Shown in pieces: positions 1 to 5,073 of a DNA stretch of 5,073 nt. The notes beneath the pieces are model-generated. The model ran no database searches. It saw only the letters and a program-made list of their open reading frames with translations, and was not told the origin of the DNA. Source of the DNA: Candidatus Levyibacteriota bacterium (lineage in GTDB: Bacteria; Patescibacteriota; Microgenomatia; Levybacterales; UBA12049); contig PRDT01000051.1 of the NCBI GenBank assembly GCA_003173995.1, positions 1 to 5,073 of the forward strand, read 5' to 3'. Position 1 is the first letter of the stretch, and each line of letters opens with the position of its first letter. A program made the translations under genes and the position numbers.

Positions 1-2519
1 TCACTTCCAAGACGGATCATTTCATCTTGTTCAAAGCCAGCGTGTTTGGTTCCCCAGGCTCTCTTATAGAGAAGATCATCCATACTCGAGACAAAGACAA
101 CGTCACCTTCATCCTCCCAGCGAGCTCCACGTCCTGCCAATTGCTCATCAGACTCGACACTTCCGTGCTCGCCAATAACATACAGACCTCCCAGAAAATT
201 TGTAAATTGATGCTCTAGCTCTGTTCTATGCTCTCCTTGGAGTTGAATGTCTGTTCCACGTCCTGCCATGTTGGTAATCGTGATGGTGTTAAAGATGCCT
301 GCGCTAGCAATAATCGCTTGCTCTGTTGTACTATTTTCTCCTGTTAGCCAGTTGAGATTGCGAACATCTTTCGGTAGTTGACGTACAAATTCTTCAAGTT
401 GGGCTGCATTTTCTGGCTCAAGTAGGTGAGGTTGGTGCTTCTCTAAATATCTTTGCAACAATGCGCTTTCCTGAGGGTTAGCAGAAGAAGTAACTACCGC
501 AAAGAATTTTATTAATTCTCTTGTTAAGTACTCGTGAAAATCTGCTACATCTTCTGGAGTTTGGAAGCCAACCAGAATAGGGCGCTGCTTGTCAGAAAGA
601 GCAGCTATTTCAGCTTCTCCAAGGATTTTGTCTGAAGTCTCACCCTCTGCAAGTCCAAGACGCTTTCTCTCAGCAGCTACTAATGCTTGGATTTTCTCCA
701 TACGTTGTTGTTTTTCTTCATCTGGTATGGGGAGACATTGTATACGGAATACTTCATCTGCAATCCATTCAAATTTCTGATCACGAGTGGCAAAAATACG
801 TTCTACATCGTGATGCACCATTTTTGACTCTGTATGACGGGGGATCATAAAGACATCTGTACCATATGTCTCATAAAATTCTCTTGCTCCGTACGTGGCT
901 GTACCAGTCATGCCAGCAAGTGTTTCGTACAGTGAGAAATAATTTTGAAATGTAGTAACAGCCCCAACTGCTTGGTCTGATGTTATTTTGAGTGTATGAC
1001 GCTTTTCTGGTGGCAACTCTCTTCTTTCTTTTGCCTCAATCGCAGCATGCAAGTCATCTTCAAATCGTCTTCCTATAAGAGGTCGTCCACCACCAAGGGT
1101 TGCGGTATCCATCAATACCACTTCGCGCGATATTGCATTTGTTGCGGGATTCATCATTTGGAGGACCTGATAATCAACATCTTTATGGTAAAAAGATCGA
1201 GCTTTGAGTGCATTTTGGATGTAATAGAGAAGCGTACTCATGACCTCTGGATTGTCGACTAGGCCATTACTTTCTTTCGTAAATCTTTCTACCTCAGGAG
1301 AGCCTCTAAATAATTTCAGAAAAAGTTCTTTTGTTAAGCGTGCAAAGCCAACTGAGGTCAGATATGCCTCTTGTGTGACATAATTTGCGACAAAATCACC
1401 ACTTGGCTGAAGCATGGCCTCTTTTCTTTTTACCAGGTGAGTATCTCCACGTAGCCATGCTCTTAATTTCCCATCTCGGATAATATGCCTCATTTGTTTG
1501 AAGTAGCCACCAGGGTCTGTTACTTGTCCTTCTTCAAGTCCTTCCACAAATCCAGCCATAAAGCGTGTCATTTGATTGAAGGTAAGAGATTTACCTTCAA
1601 TTTCTAAGACGACTTCATCTCCTCGAGTTGTCTCATCGGGACCTGCTTCTCTGTGAATAATGAGTGGAGTTGTTGCTTGGTTGACCATGACGTCATCGGC
1701 CTCGTCAACCACTAAATGTCCACGTCCGTTTACTTGACGAATATCGTCTTTTGATTTGGCCATATTATCTTTAAGGTAATCAAATCCAAATTCAGTACCA
1801 ACTCCATACACAATGTCACATGCATATGCTTGAGAGCGATTCCTATCATTTACTCCCACACGATCGAGTTGCTTGGTCTCTGGGTTATATACATAGGTAT
1901 TTCCATCAGCTTGGATAACCCCAACAGTAAGTCCAAGTGCTGCATAGATAGCTCCCATTTGCTCTGCATCTCTTTTTGCGAGATAGTCATTGCGAGTTGC
2001 AACATGGACGGACTTGCCATCAACGGCATACATCGTGGCATTGAGAGCTGCAGTGATGGTTTTGCCTTCACCTGTCTTGATATCAGCTATTGCTCCTTTT
2101 TTTCCATTGCCTTCAAAAAGAAGTGTCGCTGCTTTGTACTGAAGTGGGCGAGGTTGGTAGCCTAAAACATCTTCAGAGGCAATGCCGAAGGCTGCAATAA
2201 TATCGGGAAGCATCCTTTCACGAATTTGTCTCCTGGTTAATTTCCCCTCGATACATGCTTCTCGACTGGTCTCAAAGAATTCTCTTGCTATTTCAAGAGG
2301 GGAAAGCTGCTCTGGTTCTGTCTGGGTTTTTTGGCTCTGTTCATGAATGAGCTTGACTGCATGTTGCACTTCTTGCTCTAAGCCATCAAGTCCTGCAATG
2401 CGCTTTTCTGAGCGTTTTTGTATAGCAGCCGGGCGGTAGTAGGAGTGCCCTCGTTCGTCTCTTCCTGTAAATTCAGGAGTTGAATAATGATCTTCTTGCT
2501 CTCTTTTCATTCTTCCCAT
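1..2519 (-). CDS. secA: Divergent SecA-family preprotein translocase ATPase, 3' end beyond the window
   Basis: SecA is the cytosolic ATPase that pushes unfolded preproteins through SecYEG. I translated 839 codons by hand with no internal stop; the reading frame leaves the left edge. Visible in order: a charged N-terminal extension (about 1-75); Walker A IKTGEGKT (147-154); RNDYLAKRDAE (177-187); EFGFDYLKDNM (243-253); Walker B DEAD (272-275); a crosslinking-domain-like region (about 290-445) ending in FYHKDVDYQV; GRRFEDDLHAAIEAKE (483-498); TFQNYFSLYETLAGMTGTA (523-541); NMAGRGTDI (750-758); and a motif VI-like QLAGRGAR (793-800). These match SecA in order and spacing, so family membership is firm. 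Oddities: DEAD replaces the usual DEVD, the DEARTPL signature reads NQATTPL, DEHTGR is lost, and NBD2 has two long insertions. The helical scaffold, wing and C-terminal zinc tail are not in view. The ATG at 2519 is taken as the longest option; ATG at 2510 is also possible. Whether this is the only SecA or a paralogue is unknown. Confidence 0.93.
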   Translation of the reverse strand, partial: MGRMKREQEDHYSTPEFTGRDERGHSYYRPAAIQKRSEKRIAGLDGLEQEVQHAVKLIHEQSQKTQTEPEQLSPLEIAREFFETSREACIEGKLTRRQIRERMLPDIIAAFGIASEDVLGYQPRPLQYKAATLLFEGNGKKGAIADIKTGEGKTITAALNATMYAVDGKSVHVATRNDYLAKRDAEQMGAIYAALGLTVGVIQADGNTYVYNPETKQLDRVGVNDRNRSQAYACDIVYGVGTEFGFDYLKDNMAKSKDDIRQVNGRGHLVVDEADDVMVNQATTPLIIHREAGPDETTRGDEVVLEIEGKSLTFNQMTRFMAGFVEGLEEGQVTDPGGYFKQMRHIIRDGKLRAWLRGDTHLVKRKEAMLQPSGDFVANYVTQEAYLTSVGFARLTKELFLKLFRGSPEVERFTKESNGLVDNPEVMSTLLYYIQNALKARSFYHKDVDYQVLQMMNPATNAISREVVLMDTATLGGGRPLIGRRFEDDLHAAIEAKERRELPPEKRHTLKITSDQAVGAVTTFQNYFSLYETLAGMTGTATYGAREFYETYGTDVFMIPRHTESKMVHHDVERIFATRDQKFEWIADEVFRIQCLPIPDEEKQQRMEKIQALVAAERKRLGLAEGETSDKILGEAEIAALSDKQRPILVGFQTPEDVADFHEYLTRELIKFFAVVTSSANPQESALLQRYLEKHQPHLLEPENAAQLEEFVRQLPKDVRNLNWLTGENSTTEQAIIASAGIFNTITITNMAGRGTDIQLQGEHRTELEHQFTNFLGGLYVIGEHGSVESDEQLAGRGARWEDEGDVVFVSSMDDLLYKRAWGTKHAGFEQDEMIRLGS

Positions 2520-2527
2520 ATGCTCAT
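2507..2527 (-). other. Possible six-codon leader ORF overlapping the secA-like start
   Basis: An ATG at 2527, about 15 bases after the predicted transcription start, opens a six-codon frame (M-S-I-W-E-E) ending in TGA. The TGA overlaps the in-frame secA ATG at 2510 as ATGA, and the ORF spans the other candidate start at 2519 in a different frame. This could couple or limit initiation at the secA start, or be chance. No strong Shine-Dalgarno sequence precedes any of the three ATGs: there is only a GAG 5 bases before 2527 and a GGGA 3 bases before 2510. Confidence 0.3.
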
Positions 2528-2548
2528 TGTACTCAAAATAGTGGGGAA

Positions 2549-2557
2549 ATTATAGCA
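2549..2557 (-). promoter_or_regulatory. Extended -10 promoter of the secA-like gene
   Basis: Read on the minus strand this is TGCTATAAT, a perfect sigma-70 type -10 hexamer with the TGn extension. No recognisable -35 hexamer lies 16-18 bases upstream, which is usual for extended -10 promoters. It starts 7 bases after the stop codon of the upstream gene. The expected start of transcription is about position 2542 (an A), giving a leader of about 23 bases to the ATG at 2519. It implies that the secA-like gene can be transcribed independently of the upstream genes. Confidence 0.65.
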
Positions 2558-2563
2558 AATGTG

Positions 2564-3340
2564 TTATTTAGCAGGTATGCAAGACTGTAGAAGTGTAGGT
2601 GTATCCTGTGATATCTTACAGGCAATAACATTAATAAGGTTAGCTCCTGGGATCCAAAAGACACGAATATCCTTCAAAAAGCCATTTTCAGTTACTTTAT
2701 ATGTGCATCGTGTTTGGGAAGTAGTAATACAGTCCCAATCAGCATCATTAATGGTGACAGCAAGATAACGCGCGGTAATGGTGCTTGCTTGTTTGGGTGA
2801 AGGTGAAGCAGTAGACAAGCTCTCATCAAGGGAGTTAATGACAAGTTTGTAGAATTGATCTTTATTGGTATTCGGTTGAAATTGAAATTGTTGATTGACA
2901 AAAACTTTTTGATCGGTCGTATTCCAGCTCTGTGTAAAGATATTGCTGAGTTCTTGAGTGCTTTTTTGTTGGCTAGTCATATACGCAGGCTTTAATATTT
3001 CATTATCAAATTTAGAAAGATTATCATATGCAAGACTGTCATCATAGGAAAAGGTTTGAGTCTTTGTCGTCTTTGCCTGCTTTGGCAAGAAGGAAAGCCC
3101 TGGAAAAGCCTTGTCCAAAGAAATAATATTAAAGTAGTTAAGCAGACCAAATACCAAACAGACAGCAATAATCCCCATAACGACTTCTCCTAAAATAATC
3201 TCTGCAAAAAGGAATTTTTTAACAGGATGGGGAGGAGGTGGTGCAGGTTGTTGAGGCTGAGAAGGTGGTGTTACTTGTTGGACAGGAGTCTGTGATGCAG
3301 GTGCCTGAGCAACTGGTATTTGGTCGTATTGAATAGGCAT
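2564..3340 (-). CDS. Type II membrane protein with Pro/Gln-rich cytoplasmic head (unknown function)
   Basis: I do not recognise a named family for this 258-residue protein. Residues 1-40 are rich in Pro, Gln and Ala and include a PPPP run. KK at 41-42 precedes one hydrophobic segment (about 43-69), so the N terminus should be inside and about 190 residues outside. The outer part is Gln/Thr/Ser-rich and polar at about 90-160. A probably folded C-terminal portion (165-258) has cysteines at 204, 212, 241 and 254, which could form two disulfides. There is no lipobox or sortase motif. The start at 3340 is the only sensible one, since the next Met is inside the membrane segment, and no Shine-Dalgarno sequence precedes it. 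It lies 42 bases after the 304-aa gene and 44 bases before the secA-like gene, each gap holding a promoter. Pro-rich tails on single-pass proteins are common in Microgenomates-type genomes; a role in the envelope is inference. Confidence 0.85.
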   Translation of the reverse strand: MPIQYDQIPVAQAPASQTPVQQVTPPSQPQQPAPPPPHPVKKFLFAEIILGEVVMGIIAVCLVFGLLNYFNIISLDKAFPGLSFLPKQAKTTKTQTFSYDDSLAYDNLSKFDNEILKPAYMTSQQKSTQELSNIFTQSWNTTDQKVFVNQQFQFQPNTNKDQFYKLVINSLDESLSTASPSPKQASTITARYLAVTINDADWDCITTSQTRCTYKVTENGFLKDIRVFWIPGANLINVIACKISQDTPTLLQSCIPAK

Positions 3341-3346
3341 ATATCT

Positions 3347-3375
3347 ATGGTAGAGATGCAGAGAAGAGCTGTCAA
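3347..3375 (-). promoter_or_regulatory. Sigma-70 type promoter positioned for a leaderless mRNA
   Basis: On the minus strand a perfect -35 TTGACA (3370-3375) is followed by a 17-base spacer and a -10 TACCAT (3347-3352, four of six consensus bases including TA and the final T). Only six bases (AGATAT) separate the -10 from the ATG of the 258-aa membrane protein at 3340. Transcription would therefore start at about the A of the start codon. The absence of a Shine-Dalgarno sequence agrees with leaderless translation. Confidence 0.6.
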
Positions 3376-3379
3376 GCTC
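3366..3379. repeat. 14-bp inverted repeat covering the -35 element
   Basis: The 14 bases form a perfect inverted repeat with 5-bp arms (GAGCT and AGCTC on the minus strand) and a 4-base centre. The TTGACA -35 hexamer lies across the centre. It could be an operator for the leaderless promoter or a weak hairpin after the preceding gene. No T-rich tract follows, so it is not a standard terminator. Arms this short can arise by chance. Confidence 0.3.
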
Positions 3380-3382
3380 ACA

Positions 3383-4297
3383 TTATGGAGTTGGAGTAGG
3401 TGTGATTACTATAGTTGTCTTAGGGCACCATCCATGTGCAGGCTCAGCAATAGCGCATCGTGGTGATGCATCAAGACATTTTGGTCTTGGAATACAAGTT
3501 AATTGTGGTACTGGAGTTCCTGAAAGACGAGCCGATTTAACTTCACTGGTAAGACCTGTTTTGATTTTTGCAAAGTCTTGTCGAATGGTTGCAAAGTCTT
3601 GTCTTATTGTTGTTAAATCTTGTCGTACTTGGGTAAATACTGTTTTGGCAGAACCATCTGTTGAGGTTACTGACAAATTGGTAAGCGATGCTTTATCTGA
3701 GGCTAACTTAGTATTGATATCAGAAAGCTTACTTATTATGTCATTAAGGGATGCTTGTGCAGCGGTGATATCAACGCCTTTTGCTTTTTCGTCATTAAGG
3801 AAATTTTGAATATTTGTTGTAATGGTTTGAACATTACTGCTGACTGTCTGTAAGTTACTTATTGCAACAAGAAGCCTCTCTTTTGGTTCGTAGATAACAA
3901 AGATGTGATAGGAAGAGACAATAGTCTTTGCATCTGTTCGGGCTGTTGTGGCATCAGTATCTGCTTGAATCTTTGCCTTCAACGCTTGTAAATTACCAAT
4001 AGTTGTCTGGATATCATTGCTCATTGTTGTTTTATCTTCACTTGAGAGGCGAGTGTCTTCATTGATACGGCCAAGAAGCTTAGTGAGAGCAGTAATACGT
4101 TCGTCTATCATTGTCCCTGCTCTCTGTTGAATAGCTGTCAGCTCGTTTGCTTGTCGATTGGCAGTATTTGTGACGTGTGCGGTAAGTCTCTCTTGTATTT
4201 TGGTAACATAGGCCCCATCAGCTGCCCAAACAACTCGGGTTGTGAGACCAAAGCTGAGTAATAAGACTAATCCAAAAAGTATTGATTTTAATTTCAT
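3383..4297 (-). CDS. Exported helical protein with Cys-rich tail (unknown function, CPR-type)
   Basis: This 304-residue protein has a clear Sec signal peptide: K2/K4, a hydrophobic core at 6-18 and a VWA-A site giving cleavage near residue 25. The mature part is mostly predicted helix, rich in Gln, Thr, Asp and Ala (about 27-255), with a short hydrophobic strand-like stretch HIFVIYEP at 131-138. A heptad I/V-R-Q-D-x-x-x repeats three times at about 224-244. The tail (268-291) holds four cysteines in the pattern C-x5-C-x6-C-x9-C, ending GWCP, then a terminal TPTPTP. I recall this layout (helical domain with an EPK-like strand, Cys-rich GWCP tail, Thr-Pro run) from secreted Microgenomates proteins of unknown role; that is memory, not a search. 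The start at 4297 overlaps the stop of the 104-aa gene as ATGA, so the two are probably translationally coupled. There is no sorting signal or second membrane segment, so it may be released or held by partners. Confidence 0.88.
   Translation of the reverse strand: MKLKSILFGLVLLLSFGLTTRVVWAADGAYVTKIQERLTAHVTNTANRQANELTAIQQRAGTMIDERITALTKLLGRINEDTRLSSEDKTTMSNDIQTTIGNLQALKAKIQADTDATTARTDAKTIVSSYHIFVIYEPKERLLVAISNLQTVSSNVQTITTNIQNFLNDEKAKGVDITAAQASLNDIISKLSDINTKLASDKASLTNLSVTSTDGSAKTVFTQVRQDLTTIRQDFATIRQDFAKIKTGLTSEVKSARLSGTPVPQLTCIPRPKCLDASPRCAIAEPAHGWCPKTTIVITPTPTP
3572..3634 (-). repeat. Three tandem 21-bp units encoding a heptad repeat
   Basis: Units 3572-3592, 3593-3613 and 3614-3634 are each 21 bases. 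The first two match at 17 of 21 positions; the third is more diverged. Each encodes one heptad of the form I/V-R-Q-D-x-x-x, with the hydrophobic residue and the Arg-Gln-Asp trio conserved. This keeps the reading frame and adds about two helical turns per unit, as expected of in-frame duplication in a coiled-coil or amphipathic helix. Confidence 0.8.
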
Positions 4298-4608
4298 AAT
4301 CCAGTTACATTATCTTGTGATGCGTCAACTTGGTTGGCTGCTTGAACATCAGTATCTGTTTGTTGGAGTGCGGATTGGATATTTTGATCTGCTGCATCAA
4401 GAGTAGGTTGAGCATTGGCATTCGTAAAAGGAGTTGTAGTAGGAGTCGGGGTTGCGACAGGACCTGCGATATTTGTTGTAGCTTTGTGTTGTTTGGAGAG
4501 TACTACAAGAGGAACGATAGCCAAAAGGAGAATAACAAGACTAACAAGCGTGAATTTATATTTTGAAAAAAATGAAGGATGAGAAGCAGTATTTGGTGTT
4601 GGTGACAT
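4294..4608 (-). CDS. Small single-pass membrane protein with Thr-Pro linker (unknown function)
   Basis: The protein has 104 residues from the ATG at 4608. I prefer this start over the ATG at 4620 because a GGAG lies six bases upstream of it, whereas the upstream ATG has no ribosome-binding site and would sit only about ten bases into the transcript. Residues 1-19 are polar, with KYK before the membrane span (about 20-38), so the C terminus should face outside. Then come a Lys/His stretch, a Thr-Pro linker (ATPTPTTTP, 52-60) and an acidic, Gln-rich amphipathic helix (about 69-100). No known domain is recognised. The next gene overlaps it by four bases (ATGA), so the pair forms an operon: an anchored small protein and an exported helical protein, which might interact through their Gln/Asp-rich helices. 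That interaction is inference. I recall similar pairs in Microgenomates genomes but cannot verify it. Confidence 0.85.
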   Translation of the reverse strand: MSPTPNTASHPSFFSKYKFTLVSLVILLLAIVPLVVLSKQHKATTNIAGPVATPTPTTTPFTNANAQPTLDAADQNIQSALQQTDTDVQAANQVDASQDNVTGL

Positions 4609-4614
4609 AAGTGT

Positions 4615-4618
4615 CTCC
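4615..4618 (-). promoter_or_regulatory. Ribosome-binding site deciding the start at 4608
   Basis: GGAG on the minus strand lies six bases before the ATG at 4608, close to ideal Shine-Dalgarno spacing. It lies just inside the reading frame opened by the upstream ATG at 4620, which itself has only a T/A-rich sequence before it. It therefore favours the shorter 104-residue form. Confidence 0.7.
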
Positions 4619-4636
4619 ATAGAGAATATTAACTCA

Positions 4637-4665
4637 AAAGTAGCAAAGGCTTAGGTGTTTGTCAA
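4637..4665 (-). promoter_or_regulatory. Strong sigma-70 type promoter of the 104-aa/304-aa gene pair
   Basis: On the minus strand a perfect -35 TTGACA (4660-4665) is followed by exactly 17 bases and the -10 TACTTT (4637-4642). The -10 is preceded by TGC (4643-4645), making it an extended -10. The -35 starts one base after the stop codon of the protease gene. Transcription should begin near 4630, giving a leader of about 22 bases that contains the GGAG site. Confidence 0.75.
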
Positions 4666-4666
4666 G

Positions 4667-5073
4667 TTATAATCCCAAGAGATGTTGTGCAGCTAAGAAA
4701 AGATTGGTGATAATAGCTTGGAGCGAAAATCCACCGATAGGAAATGCTAGTAAAATAAGGAGTATAAAAATACCAAATTGTCCAAGTGACAGATATGCTG
4801 CTGCTTCTTTGTCTGGGAGAAGAAGTGCAAAAATTTTAGATCCATCAAGAGGAGGAATAGGAAGCAAATTAAATATCGCAAGCAAAATATTGAAATACAC
4901 AATTTGCATCAAAATAAGTTGATAAAAAAGATTAAAGACAATAATAAGTGATGTATTGTGTGGTAGAAATGGAGCAACAAAAGTTAATATATGGATGAGT
5001 GCCGCTGCAACAATAGCTATTAGTACATTCGTAAGTGGGCCAGCGAGTGATACAAGTGCTAAGTCTTTTCTCC
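4667..5073 (-). CDS. M50 family site-2-protease-like membrane metalloprotease, C-terminal part
   Basis: The frame enters from the right edge and gives 134 residues before a TAA. It is almost entirely hydrophobic with several membrane segments. Two family signatures are visible: SLAGPLTN (8-15 of the fragment), matching the S/A-x-A-G-P-x-x-N motif that follows the active-site helix, and FNLLPIPPLDG (67-77), the N-x-x-P-x-x-LDG motif whose Asp (76) is the third zinc ligand in site-2 proteases. The HExxH helix must lie upstream, outside the window. Such enzymes cut transmembrane segments within the membrane, often releasing anti-sigma factors or clearing signal-peptide remnants; the substrate here is unknown. 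A TTG or ATG near 4910 could be mistaken for a start, but the open frame and the upstream SLAGPLTN motif show the protein continues beyond. The gene ends 58 bases before the 104-aa gene starts, and no terminator separates them. Confidence 0.92.
   Translation of the reverse strand, partial: RKDLALVSLAGPLTNVLIAIVAAALIHILTFVAPFLPHNTSLIIVFNLFYQLILMQIVYFNILLAIFNLLPIPPLDGSKIFALLLPDKEAAAYLSLGQFGIFILLILLAFPIGGFSLQAIITNLFLAAQHLLGL

Noticed and set aside
996..1262. Plus-strand open frame of 88 codons
   Set aside because: It is a shadow of the SecA-like gene, with no start signals and no recognisable domain.
1850..2071. Minus-strand open frame of 73 codons in a second frame
   Set aside because: It overlaps the SecA reading frame, which carries the family motifs in this region; the alternative frame has no support.
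1830..2165. Plus-strand open frame of 111 codons
   Set aside because: It lies fully antisense to the SecA-like gene across the conserved Walker A region, has no ribosome-binding site, and its product (rich in Cys, Ser and Ile) resembles no protein.
2520..2563. Terminator between the 258-aa gene and the secA-like gene
   Set aside because: No stem-loop was found; the gap is AT-rich and contains an extended -10 promoter.
3341..3382. Intrinsic terminator after the 304-aa gene
   Set aside because: The only inverted repeat has 5-bp arms and no following T tract, and it coincides with a promoter -35 element.
3402..3809. Plus-strand open frame of 135 codons
   Set aside because: It is antisense to the exported helical protein, and its repeated Lys-Ser-Cys pattern is simply the opposite strand of the 21-bp repeat.
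4609..4620. The ATG at 4620 as start of the small membrane protein
   Set aside because: It has no Shine-Dalgarno sequence and would be about ten bases from the predicted transcript start, whereas GGAG is well placed for the ATG at 4608.
4667..4912. An 81-residue protein starting with TTG at 4912
   Set aside because: The frame stays open to the right edge and includes the SLAGPLTN motif of M50 proteases upstream, so this is an internal codon of a longer gene.
1..5073. Recoded UGA (as in SR1 or Gracilibacteria)
   Set aside because: The TGA at 4294-4296 ends a gene in an ATGA overlap, and no in-frame TGA was met in the long SecA-like frame.

Overview
The window looks like a chromosomal segment from a Candidate Phyla Radiation bacterium, most likely of the Microgenomates type. 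I base this on moderate AT richness, short intergenic gaps, small secreted or membrane-anchored proteins with Thr-Pro and Pro-Gln linkers, and a helical exported protein with a Cys-rich tail of a kind I associate with that group. This placement is an inference from style, not a database result. The standard code fits: UGA ends the 104-aa membrane protein in an ATGA overlap, and Trp is encoded by TGG, which argues against the UGA-recoded groups (SR1, Gracilibacteria).

All five recognisable genes lie on the minus strand, read from the right edge to the left. (1) The C-terminal 134 residues of an M50 (site-2-protease type) membrane metalloprotease, running off the right edge. (2) A 104-aa single-pass membrane protein with a Thr-Pro linker, with a good promoter and ribosome-binding site. 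(3) A 304-aa exported, largely helical protein with a signal peptide, a 21-bp tandem repeat encoding a heptad motif, a four-cysteine tail and a terminal Thr-Pro run. It overlaps gene 2 by ATGA. (4) A 258-aa type II membrane protein with a Pro/Gln-rich cytoplasmic head and a Cys-containing outer domain. Its promoter is placed so that transcription should begin at or next to the start codon (leaderless mRNA). (5) A large SecA-family ATPase of at least 839 residues, running off the left edge. It has its own extended -10 promoter and an odd short leader ORF.

The genes share an envelope theme: a translocation motor, an intramembrane protease and three exported or anchored proteins of unknown function. 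The SecA is clearly divergent from housekeeping SecA. It has a DEAD Walker B, lacks the usual DEARTPL and DEHTGR signatures, has an altered motif VI region and carries two insertions of about 45-50 residues in the second nucleotide-binding half. The most interesting hypothesis is that it is a lineage-specific second SecA, possibly linked to export of the neighbouring proteins. The sequence alone cannot show that link.

The plus strand carries no gene I can support. No RNA genes, CRISPR arrays, insertion sequences or convincing intrinsic terminators were seen.
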